DNA of 64,000 bases from Salinicola tamaricis (GTDB lineage: Bacteria > Pseudomonadota > Gammaproteobacteria > Pseudomonadales > Halomonadaceae). Positions 9,439 to 16,891 of the stretch are shown here, one piece after another. Under the pieces are notes generated by a model that was given only the letters and a program-made list of their open reading frames with translations, had not been told where the DNA came from and made no database searches. The stretch spans positions 1,054,001 through 1,118,000 of the forward strand of contig NZ_CP023559.1 in NCBI RefSeq assembly GCF_003006155.1, in the 5' to 3' direction. Position numbers and translations under genes: made by a program. Numbering within the stretch: position 1 is the stretch's first letter; the number at the start of each line of letters is the position of its first letter.

Positions 9439-9464
9439 ATCAAACCAGGGTGATCAGGTTTGAT
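9439..9464. promoter_or_regulatory. inverted repeat upstream of NdpA-like operon
   Basis: ATCAAACC and GGTTTGAT form a perfect 8-bp inverted repeat with a 10-bp spacer, about 50 bases before the operon start at 9390. It is placed and sized like an operator. No regulator gene is adjacent. The rest of 9391-9638 shows no gene. Confidence 0.5.
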
Positions 9465-9638
9465 CCGCTTACGCTAGTACGCCGGGTTGTCGCGACATCG
9501 ATCATACACAGCAGGGACCTATCCCCCTAACCACCATTCCCTTATACAGCAACTGCTAACGCCACCACACCCATCCCCCGCCCGCTTTGGTCGTAGGCGA
9601 TCACCCCAGCGGCCGGGCAGCCGCCGGGGCGTGGGGCA

Positions 9639-9980
9639 TCACTCGAAGTTGAACGACTGGCGGTTGTTCGCCGCGTTCGTCTCCATCTGCACACAGCCGT
9701 AAAGGGTGCTGTAGCTGCCACCCGGGGTGCCGACATTGGCGATGTCGTCGCAACCCTGGCGCATGCTGGCCGGGAGCTGCGTCCACACGGGCTTGAGGTT
9801 GTTATAAGCGGACTGCTCCATCTGAATGCAGCCGTTATACGTCAGGTTGCTGAAGCTGCCGCCGACTTGCGCCACCTGGTTGCAGTAGCCTTCGACGTCA
9901 TAGCGCGGCAGCTTGTCGGCATGGGCGGCGCCGGCCGCCAGCGAGGCGAGCAGCAGCGCGCCCAGGAACAGGCGTTTCAT
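9639..9980 (-). CDS. small secreted protein with two Cys-containing repeats
   Basis: A 113-residue protein with a clear signal peptide (MKRLFLGALLLASLAAGAAHA). The mature part holds two similar units, YCNQVAQVGGSFSNLTYNGCIQMEQSAYNN and GCDDIANVGTPGGSYSTLYGCVQMETNAANN, each with two Cys that could form a disulphide in the periplasm. The family is not recognised. It is the last gene of the leftward arm of the integrative element, a usual place for cargo or lysogenic-conversion genes. Confidence 0.7.
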   Translation of the reverse strand: MKRLFLGALLLASLAAGAAHADKLPRYDVEGYCNQVAQVGGSFSNLTYNGCIQMEQSAYNNLKPVWTQLPASMRQGCDDIANVGTPGGSYSTLYGCVQMETNAANNRQSFNFE

Positions 9981-9993
9981 GGCGCGTCCTTCC

Positions 9994-10353
9994 TCAGCTC
10001 AGGGTCTGCACAACGTTCTGGACGTAGCTCGGGGTGAGCTGGCCGTACTCGAACGAGGCCTTGGCGCTGTCGTCCTGGAAGGCGGCGCCGAGGATGCCCA
10101 GGCCGATGAAGTAGATCACCGGGGAGACGATCAGGCTGACGATGAGCTGGGTGATGCCCATGCCGGTGCGCCCGCGGGTGATCACCACGATGGCGACGAT
10201 GAAGGCGACGAGGTTGAGCGGCCAGCCGACGAAGACGCCGAGGCCGGGGAGCGGCAGCAGAAAGCAGAGCCAGGCGACGATCAGCAGCGCCCAGACGGCT
10301 TTGACAGGCGCGGATTTGCTGCCAGCGGCAGCGGGGGTGGTGGTGTCGGTCAT
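9994..10353 (-). CDS. small inner-membrane protein of unknown function
   Basis: A 119-residue protein. A short polar N-terminus rich in Thr and Ala is followed by three to four hydrophobic segments (VWALLIVAWLCFLLPLPG, NLVAFIVAIVVI, LIVSLIVSPVIYFIGLGIL) and a soluble tail ending QNVVQTLS. ATG 10353 is preceded by GCAAGGGAATCGACAAC. Its upstream leader is a near copy of the one before the neighbouring lipoprotein gene. Possibly a superinfection-exclusion type protein by position; not shown by sequence. Confidence 0.65.
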   Translation of the reverse strand: MTDTTTPAAAGSKSAPVKAVWALLIVAWLCFLLPLPGLGVFVGWPLNLVAFIVAIVVITRGRTGMGITQLIVSLIVSPVIYFIGLGILGAAFQDDSAKASFEYGQLTPSYVQNVVQTLS

Positions 10354-10380
10354 GTTGTCGATTCCCTTGCGGTATGGCGC

Positions 10381-10446
10381 AGCTCTGGCGGCCGCTTGTT
10401 GCCGGTGTGCGGGCGTGGTCGCCCGTCGCTTCCGGTAGATCCTTGG
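10381..10446 (-). repeat. duplicated 5' leader, copy 1 (before the membrane protein gene)
   Basis: About 65 bases that recur at 11198-11262. The shared core includes GGATCTACCG, a GGGCG-ACCA-CGCCC hairpin and GCCGCCAGAGCTG. Both copies lie directly before a start codon and a GCAAGGGAA segment, so they look like paired 5' UTR elements. Confidence 0.75.
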
Positions 10447-10500
10447 TACTGCCCTGCTGCACCCGGGCCGGCGTCGGTCGCCGACCCGGGCCGTTGTGGC

Positions 10501-11170
10501 TTACCCCTCCTGGCCCATGTCGACCAGGATGGTGGCTTCCCTTTCTGCATGGCACGGTCGATCAGCACGTTGGAGAGCCGCAGCGAGCGGGTCTCGCCCT
10601 GGGCAAAGTTCACCGAGCCGAAGGTGACCGGATCGTCGTCGAGCCAGGACGCGAGCACGGCGGTGTCGACATCACGCCCGAGGTCGTTGATCACCTGCAG
10701 GCGAACCTCGTATTCGGGCGTGGGCCCCAGGTTCTCGCGCTGCACCTTGTCGATGCGCTCGAGGACCGCCGGGGGGATGGCCAGCCCCAGCAGCCGACGC
10801 GGGTCGCTGGTGAGGCTGAGGGTGTCGGGGGAGACGAAGGCCGCGGCGTCCACCGTCACGGTCGATGGCGACCGGCAGCGAGAATTCGGCCCAGCTGGTG
10901 AGTTTCTGCTGGTAGCAGCTCTTGAACTCGGCCTGGGGGAAGATCGTCGGCACCTGCTCCTGGGCTTTCACCAGCGAACTCGAGGGGTTACGCGAATCTT
11001 CGTAGCTGTCGCAGCCGGGGATTTCGAAGCGCACCGTGCCGGGGATCTGGGTGACCGCCGGGTCGAGCAGTTGCGAGAGCGGCACTTCGACCCCGAACTC
11101 GGTCTTGCAGCCGGAGGCGAGAGGCGAGCAGGCAACCCAGGCCCGCCAGCCAGCGTGAACGTATCGACAT
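10501..11170 (-). CDS. lipoprotein of unknown function (three frame breaks)
   Basis: Joined across breaks near 11125, 10865 and 10530 this gives a lipoprotein of about 222 residues. It starts MSIRSRWLAGLG at 11170, with lipobox LASGC followed by KTEFGVEVPLSQLL. It has several Cys and Tyr in the first half, a segment VTVDAAAFVSPDTLSL, then TPEYEVRLQVINDLGRDVD, and ends ILVDMGQEG at the TAA 10501-10503. No family is recognised with confidence. It probably sits in the periplasm anchored to a membrane. It is preceded by copy 2 of the duplicated leader and belongs to the leftward arm of the element. Confidence 0.6.
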
Positions 11171-11197
11171 TGTGTGTTCCCTTGCATGTGTCTCGGC

Positions 11198-11262
11198 AGC
11201 TCTGGCGGCTGCTCGTTCCGGTTTGCGGGCGTGGTCGCCCGTCATGTTCGGTAGATCCTGGG
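11198..11262 (-). repeat. duplicated 5' leader, copy 2 (before the lipoprotein gene)
   Basis: Near copy of 10381-10446 with the same GGGCG-ACCA-CGCCC hairpin. It lies between the end of the repressor gene and the lipoprotein start at 11170, so it is transcribed as the lipoprotein leader or as the repressor 3' UTR. Confidence 0.75.
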
Positions 11263-11272
11263 TCTTACAACC

Positions 11273-12024
11273 TCAAAAAACCCTGCCCACCTTGCGCCAG
11301 CACTGGCCGATGATCTCCACCGAGGCGAGGTCGTCGGGCTTGATCAGTTCGCGCTCGTAGGCCGGGTTGTCGCTGATCAGTATCCAGGCGCCGCCGGCGA
11401 CGCGCTGCACTCGCTTGAGACGTAGCTCGTCATCCATGCGCAGCAGGAAGACGCCATCCGGCGTGCGCTGGGCGCGGTTGACCAGCACCTGCTCGCGGTC
11501 GCGGATGGTGTCGCCCATGGAGTCGCCGCGGGCGGTGACGCCGACCACCTGGGCGGGGTCGACACCGTCGGCCTCGAACAGCGCGGCGGGCAGGTAGAAG
11601 GTCGCTTCGATGCGCTCGGCGTCGAAGATTCGCCCTGCCCCGGCGGCGGCTTCGATGTCGTACATCGGCACCGGCAGCGTGCCGTTGGGGTGAAGGTCAG
11701 CGCCGCTCGAAGCGCGGTCACCGCTCAGATAATGAATCCCCGCCTCGCGCACGCCCTCGGGTGCCGCGGGGGATTAGCCGCCCAGGCGGCATCCCCCGCC
11801 GCGCTCTGGCCCTGGCTCTGGCCCGCCAAGACGATACCCGTCAAGACAAAGTGCACATCCACGCCGGCGCCGGCGGCGGCTTCGAGGTACTCCGCTCGCG
11901 GGCTGCGCTCGCCACTCTCGTAGCTCGCCTGGGCGCGCTTGGAGACGCCGCACAGCCGCGCCAGCTCTTCCTGCGATAGGGAAAGCCGGTGTCTCTCCTG
12001 CTTGAGGCGGTCAGAAACGTGCAC
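11273..12024 (-). CDS. LexA/CI-like phage repressor with HTH and S24 domains (one frame break)
   Basis: About 250 residues after joining frames near 11735. The GTG start at 12024 follows GAGGGAG. Residues 1-60 form an HTH_3 domain (LSLSQEELARLCGVSKRAQASYESGERSP). An alanine-rich linker follows, then an S24 peptidase domain with the serine motif VTARGDSMGDTI and the lysine motif ELRLKRVQ, so RecA-stimulated self-cleavage is expected. It is divergent from the rightward operon, the classic immunity-region layout. Operator-like sites overlap both starts. Confidence 0.85.
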
Positions 12025-12096
12025 TTTTCTCCCTCTCACCCTTTGACAATTGCACGTTCGCGCAATAGCCTCTCCCATTAGATGCACAAACGTGCA
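12015..12096. promoter_or_regulatory. immunity region: rightward promoter and repeated operators
   Basis: A plus-strand promoter TTGACA (12043-12048), 17-bp spacer, TAGCCT (12066-12071) is filled by the palindrome-like TTGCACGTTCGCGCAA (12050-12065). A second site TGCACAAACGTGCA (12083-12096) lies just downstream, and AAACGTGCAC (12015-12024) covers the repressor start. The shared half-site is GTGCA/TGCAC. Repressor binding is inferred from placement. Confidence 0.65.
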
Positions 12097-12159
12097 CTCA
12101 GCACCGCCCCGGACCTCCCGGCGCCGACGTGCTCAAGATTCCACAAGGGAGAATATCAC

Positions 12160-12471
12160 ATGACGTCTCAGTCGCCCGTTAACCGCTCGCCCAACGGCTG
12201 CCGCTGCCAGGTGATGACCCAGCTCACCCCGGCGGAGCGCGACCGCTTCAAGGCGCTGGCCACGGCAGAGGGGCGTTCGCTCTCGGCCACCGTGCGCCTG
12301 CTCGCCCTGCGCGGCCTGGCCCAGCAGGTGGCGTCCGAGGCGCCGGTCTCTCCGCTCGCCCCGATCATGACGTCCACGCCGAACACATCGGCCACATCGA
12401 TCACATCGGCCACACCGAACACCTCGATCACCTCGATCACCTCGATCACAAACCCCGACGACGCGCGCTAG
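12160..12471 (+). CDS. small ribbon-helix-helix-like DNA-binding protein
   Basis: A 103-residue protein with ATG 12160 behind AAGGGAGAA. The middle reads QLTPAERDRFKALATAEGRSLSATVRLLALRGL, the pattern of an Arc/CopG-type ribbon-helix-helix domain. The C-terminal 35 residues are low complexity, repeating Thr-Ser-Ile, encoded by an ATC-ACC-TCG repeat (12390-12450). It is the first gene of the rightward operon, so a Cro-like or copy-control role is possible. Confidence 0.6.
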   Translation: MTSQSPVNRSPNGCRCQVMTQLTPAERDRFKALATAEGRSLSATVRLLALRGLAQQVASEAPVSPLAPIMTSTPNTSATSITSATPNTSITSITSITNPDDAR

Positions 12472-12558
12472 GGCGTTCTCCCGGCGCGGGATTGCGATAT
12501 TGCCCGCCGCCCTCGCCCTGTCGATCTCCATCTGTCTTTTTTCATGAGGTGAGCGCCG

Positions 12559-13122
12559 ATGCGCAATCTCTGGACCTGCCCTGAATGCGGCGCGCCGAGC
12601 CGGCTGCGCCACTCCCGGCATCTGCCGGGCGGGCCTGATCTGAGCTACCAGCAGTGCACCGAGCCCGCCTGCGGCTGGTGCGGTCAGGCGCAGCACAGCG
12701 TGCGCAAGACCACCACGCCCTCGGCCCTCGCCCCGGCGGCCCAGCTCGCCCGCCAGCAGGCGGTGGCAGAGACGGAGACCGACGAGACGCGCCCCCAGTG
12801 GCGCTGCCCGGCGTGCCACTCCCGCTGCCGGGTGCGCTCCTCCAAGCAGCTGCTGCCGGACTACCGGATGGCCTATCTGCACTGCACCTTCGGCCCCTGC
12901 GGCTGGACCGGCCAGGGCGACTACGTGGTGCTGGAAACGGTGAGCCCCAGCGGCATCCCCAATCCGGGCTATGCCCGCCGTCTGGCGGCGCATCTGCCCT
13001 ACCGCGCGGCCCCGGCGATGGCGCCGCTGCCGTCACGGGACGCTGAGCGCGACGACACAGACGCCGCTGCCGACGCCGCGGCATCCGCCACGCCCACGCC
13101 CGCCACGCCCCGGCATCCGTGA
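12559..13122 (+). CDS. tandem Ogr/Delta-like zinc-finger protein
   Basis: A 187-residue protein with two zinc-finger units of the P2 Ogr type. The first is CPEC...CTEPAC (residues about 8-37) and the second CPAC...CTFGPC (about 79-110), each with the Cys-x2-Cys ... Cys-x4-Cys spacing. P4 Delta is likewise a tandem Ogr; these proteins activate late promoters of P2-like phages. The tail is Ala/Thr/Pro-rich and disordered. In a small element without structural genes, such a factor would suit turning on a helper phage's late genes, though that is inference. Confidence 0.7.
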   Translation: MRNLWTCPECGAPSRLRHSRHLPGGPDLSYQQCTEPACGWCGQAQHSVRKTTTPSALAPAAQLARQQAVAETETDETRPQWRCPACHSRCRVRSSKQLLPDYRMAYLHCTFGPCGWTGQGDYVVLETVSPSGIPNPGYARRLAAHLPYRAAPAMAPLPSRDAERDDTDAAADAAASATPTPATPRHP

Positions 13123-13130
13123 GGTCCGCC

Positions 13131-13559
13131 ATGCGCGCTCCCGAATCCACCTCGCTTTCCGCTCAGCCGCCCGCCACCGAGCTCCCGTCGGACGGCCGCG
13201 CCGGCTTCGGTGCCCTGCGCGCCGAGCTGCACGCGCGCTGTGCCGATGAGGATCTGGCGGCGCTGTGGGCCGGGCTGAAGCTGGGCGAGCGCAAGGCGAT
13301 CGTCGCCAGCGCCGGGCTGCACCCGCGGGATGCCGAGGCTGCCATCGCCGCCCTCGACCGCTTTGAACGCCGGGCGATTCGTGCCGCCATCGGCCGCATG
13401 AGCCGCTATGCCCAGGCGCTCCACGCCAGCCTGCGGGGCCAGCGCTCGGCGCCGCACCCCAGCCGGGCGCTGGCCACCAATGCCCGCCGCGCGCTGGATC
13501 GCGGCGATATCCCCGGGGCCCGCCACTGGCTGGGGCTGATCGAACGAGGTGAGCCGTGA
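13131..13559 (+). CDS. hypothetical protein of the element's rightward operon
   Basis: A 142-residue protein, helix-rich with many Ala, Arg and Leu, and no recognised domain. ATG 13131 has GAGGT upstream; a GTG at 13119 overlapping the previous stop is the alternative. Its stop overlaps the GTG of the gpA-like gene, so it is co-translated with the replication gene. Confidence 0.55.
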   Translation: MRAPESTSLSAQPPATELPSDGRAGFGALRAELHARCADEDLAALWAGLKLGERKAIVASAGLHPRDAEAAIAALDRFERRAIRAAIGRMSRYAQALHASLRGQRSAPHPSRALATNARRALDRGDIPGARHWLGLIERGEP

Positions 13560-15947
13560 GCGCTATCGAGTCTTCTTGCATATTCGAGACTGCCCGCGCC
13601 TTCGGCACCCCCGAGTGCCGGCAGTGGCGCCAGGGCTTCTTCGAGCGCCTGCCGACCCTGGCCGAGGCGCTGGCCGCCGGTTTCGTCGCCGTGGCCACTC
13701 GCCACGGCAACGCCGCCGGTAACCGCTGGCTGGCACGCCGGGCCGCTGGGCTGATCGAGCCGGAGCGGGTGTGCCGGCGCTTTCCGACCCTAGCCGCCGA
13801 CCTGCGCCGCGCCTTCGCGGAGCTGCGCCGCCAGGGGGAGACGCCGCTGGACGGCATCGCCGCCGGCTGCCTGGCTGGAGACGGTCGAGACACGCCTGAC
13901 CCTGGGCACCTTCAACGCCAGCCACGACGATGATGCCCTGATCGACTACGCCCGCGCCCAGGCCCGGGGCGTGGAGGACGTGCGCCACCAGCTCGTCGGC
14001 AATATCGCCAACCACAACCGCCGCCAGCGTCTGGGGCTGCTGCCGCCGCCGCGCCGCCTCTCGCCGCTGCCGGGGGCGACCCTCTCCGCCCAGGCCCGGG
14101 CCCGCGCCGCCCGCATCGCCCGCGGCCCCAACCCGCTGACCCCGCCGCGCCCCGGCGTGCCGGCGCTGTCTCTCTTCACCTGGCAGCGCGCCCCGCTGAT
14201 GACCCTGGCGGTGGCCGATACCCTGGCGCTGGAACGCGCCCGGGCCCGCGCTCGCCGTCACGGCATCGCCCCGCCCAGCCTGCGCTTGAAGCCGGCGTCC
14301 CAGCTCGCCCGACTGAGCTGCGAGCGCTGGTGGCGGCGCCAGTTGCGGCGTCTCGCCGGGCGGCGCCTGGAGCAGGTGCTGCGCGAAGCGCGCCGGGTGC
14401 ACAAACGTGCAGGCATCTACTGCAGCGAGCTCACCCTCACCCGTCGCCGGGCGCAGAAGGTGCGCAATCGTGCCCTGCTGGAGACGCTGGAGGCGATCAA
14501 CCAGGCGGGACAGACCTACACCCTGGCCGAGCTGGCTGAATTGGGGCTGGCCAACCCGGACCACCGCCGCGCCGAGCTGATGCTGCGCATCCGCGATACC
14601 GAGGTCGAAGCGCGGCGTCTGGGCCATGTCGGCCTCTTCTTCACCCTGACCGCGCCGAGCCGCTTCCACCCGGTGCTCGCCGCCAGCGCCCAGCGCAACC
14701 CGAAGTACGACGGCAGCACCCCGCGCGACGCCCAGCAGCATCTGCAGGCGCTGTGGGCCCGGGCCCGCGCCGCCCTGGCCCGGGAGGGCCGCGGCCTCTA
14801 CGGCATCCGCGTGGTCGAGCCACACCACGACGGCACCCCCCACTGGCACCTGCTGGTGTGGGCGAAGCCCGAACACGCCGCGGCGGTGACCGAGACCCTG
14901 CGCGGCTACGCCGAGGCGGAGTCGCCGGAAGAGCTCTACGACCGCGGCGGGCAGAAGACCCACGCGCGCTTCAAGGCCGAGACCATCGACCCCGCCCGCG
15001 GCACCGCCGCCGGCTACGTGGCCAAGTACATCTCCAAGAACCTCAACGGCGAGCAGTTCGCCCGCGCCGGGGTCGAGGGCGACCACCTCGACCGCTACGG
15101 CCAGGCGCTGACCGACGCCGCCCCGCGCATCGAGGCGTGGGCGGCGACCTGGGGCATCCGCCAGTTCCAGTTCCTCGGCCTGCCCAGCGTCACCGTCTGG
15201 CGCGAGGTGCGCCGGCTGACCGAACGCCAGGCGGACACCCTGCAGCAGTGGGAAGCCGCCACCCGCCCGCGCCCCAGCATCGCCCGGGTGCTGCACCGGG
15301 TGCGCGCCGCCGCCCTGGCCGGCCAGTGGGACCGCTACCTGCGCCTGATGGGCGGGCCCAATGCGCCGCGCAAGTTGCAGCCGATCAAGCCGTGGTCGAT
15401 CCCCGCCTTCCGCCGCGCCCAGGCCGGCGACGACGTCAGCCACGCCAGCGGCGAGGTCAATCCGGGGCTGGTCGAACGCGGCCGCTACGGCGACGAGATT
15501 CGCGTGCCCAAGGGGCTGGTGGTCAGCGACCGCCGCGGCCATGCCGCCGAGTACCTCACCCGCCTCTACCGCTGGGAGGTGCGCCCCAGGCGCCGCCTGG
15601 CCGTGGGCGGGGTGTCTGGCGAGTTTTCGGGAGGCGGCGCAGCCGCCGACCCTTGGACTTGTGTCACTAACTGTACGGACCCCGAAGCCGGTCCAGGCTG
15701 TACGGACCCCGCGTCTCAACCCCTGACGACGCTGCCGCGCCATCTGCTCACCCCGCGGGCGCCGACCCCAGACGAGCTGGAGGCCCAGCTCGCCCGTTAC
15801 CGCGAATGGCGCGCGAGCGAAGCCGCCCGCGCCGAGGTGGAGAACGCCGATGTCGAGCAGCGCCTGATCCGCGCCCTCGCCCGGCCAACCGCCACACATC
15901 CCCAGGCCCGCCACCGCCGCCCCGCCCGCGAGGCCAGGCGCCGGTGA
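13556..15947 (+). CDS. P2 gpA-like HUH replication endonuclease (one frame break)
   Basis: About 797 residues after joining at about 13872, where CLA continues as WLETVETRLTLGTFNASHDD. This is the phage replication protein GPA family. The HUH motif is PHWHLLVW and the paired tyrosines lie in AGYVAKYISKN, as in P2 gpA (two active Tyr four residues apart). Such proteins nick the origin and start rolling-circle replication; in P2 the origin lies inside gene A. A TGCACAAACGTGCA copy at 14398-14411 repeats an immunity operator. GTG start 13556 follows GAGGTGAGCC. Confidence 0.85.
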
Positions 15948-15982
15948 CGGCTTGCCCGCGCCCCACTGACCCGGAGCGACCC

Positions 15983-16282
15983 ATGACTCAAACAATTCAC
16001 CCGAACACGAACAGGAGCCAGACCATGACCATGACCACGACCACGACCTTGACCCCGAGCCAGCACCCGGCCCACGCCAGGAGCGGCGCCGAGAAGATCG
16101 CCCGCGGCACCCTGCAGGAGGCCGGCGAGCTGGCCGTGCTCAGCGATGCCAGCGGCGCCACCCGCCACCGCTACGCCCTGGTGATCGCCTTCGACAGCGA
16201 AGAAGCCCTGCGCCAGGCCGTCACCCACCACCGCTGCGCCTACCGCGATGGCCAGCATGTCCAGGAGCTGACCCATGGCTGA
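15983..16282 (+). CDS. hypothetical protein downstream of gpA-like gene
   Basis: A 99-residue protein with ATG 15983 behind GGAGCGACC. The N-terminus is Thr-rich. The rest is a small alpha/beta domain (GELAVLSDASGATRHRYALVIAFDSEEALRQAV). No family is recognised. It overlaps the next gene by eight bases, so it is part of the same operon. Confidence 0.55.
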   Translation: MTQTIHPNTNRSQTMTMTTTTTLTPSQHPAHARSGAEKIARGTLQEAGELAVLSDASGATRHRYALVIAFDSEEALRQAVTHHRCAYRDGQHVQELTHG

Positions 16283-16490
16283 TCTTGCCGACAACGCCCT
16301 TGCTGTGATCGAGCGCCATCTCGCCCAGTCGCTGGCCCGCCACCGGCTGCCCGAGGCCCAGACCAGCGCCGACGAGTGCGCCGACTGCGGCGAAGAGATT
16401 CCCGCCGCCCGGCGCGCTGCCGCGCCCTGGAGCGAGACCTGCATCGACTGCCAGTCGCTGCGCGAACGGAGGCAACGCCATGTGCGCTGA
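16275..16490 (+). CDS. TraR/DksA-type C4 zinc-finger protein
   Basis: A 71-residue protein ending in CADCGEEIPAARRAAAPWSETCIDCQ, the C4 zinc finger of the TraR/DksA family. Small members on phages and plasmids bind the RNA polymerase secondary channel. The N-terminal helix is short, as in TraR. It overlaps both neighbours by a few bases. Confidence 0.8.
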   Translation: MADLADNALAVIERHLAQSLARHRLPEAQTSADECADCGEEIPAARRAAAPWSETCIDCQSLRERRQRHVR

Positions 16491-16728
16491 TCGAGCCTTG
16501 AGGGATGCCGACACCGGCCCGCATTCCGGCGTGCTCGGCTGCGAGGCGCTGCGCCAGATCACCGGCTACCAGCGTCCGGCGGATATTGCCCGCTGCCTGC
16601 GTGAACAGGGCGTGCGGGTGTTCCACGGCCGCCGCGGCCCCTGGACCACCCTCGACCTGATCAACCAGGCCGGTGGGCTCGGCGACCCCGCCGCCAACGA
16701 CACCCTCGACCCGCGCCAGGTGCTGTGA
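16480..16728 (+). CDS. DUF4224-like small protein upstream of the integrase
   Basis: An 82-residue protein with LGCEALRQITGYQRPADIARCLREQGVRVFHGRRGPWTTLDLINQA, the pattern of the DUF4224 family (tryptophan or arginine-rich loop after an LTGY motif) that often lies beside phage integrases. It may bind DNA as an excisionase-like factor. It precedes the 11-bp repeat array. Confidence 0.6.
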   Translation: MCADRALRDADTGPHSGVLGCEALRQITGYQRPADIARCLREQGVRVFHGRRGPWTTLDLINQAGGLGDPAANDTLDPRQVL

Positions 16729-16745
16729 CCTGGCGCGTCATGCGC

Positions 16746-16877
16746 CTCGAACCGGACTTGACCCCGATCTGAACCGGAATTGAACCAGACCCGAGTCGGA
16801 CCCGAACCAGACCCGAACCAGACCCGAACCAGACTCGAACCAGACCCGAGTCGGACCCGAACCAGACTCGAACCAGA
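16746..16877. repeat. iteron-like array: twelve 11-bp direct repeats
   Basis: Consensus CCCGAACCAGA, twelve units in exact 11-bp register. The first three or four are diverged (ending CCGGA), units 5 and 10 read CCCGAGTCGGA, and the rest are nearly identical. One unit per helical turn would place bound proteins on one face of the DNA. It lies between the DUF4224-like gene and the integrase start, so it could be a replication or copy-control site, or an integrase-control site. Confidence 0.85.
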
Positions 16878-16891
16878 ACAAGGACGCCACC

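Noticed and set aside
13563..15995. Long open frame on the minus strand opposite the gpA-like gene
   Set aside because: It is a Gly/Ala/Arg-rich shadow of a GC-rich gene, with no domain, and the plus strand carries clear HUH and tyrosine motifs.
16746..16877. Possible CRISPR array
   Set aside because: Units are 11 bp and contiguous with no unique spacers, and no cas gene is present.
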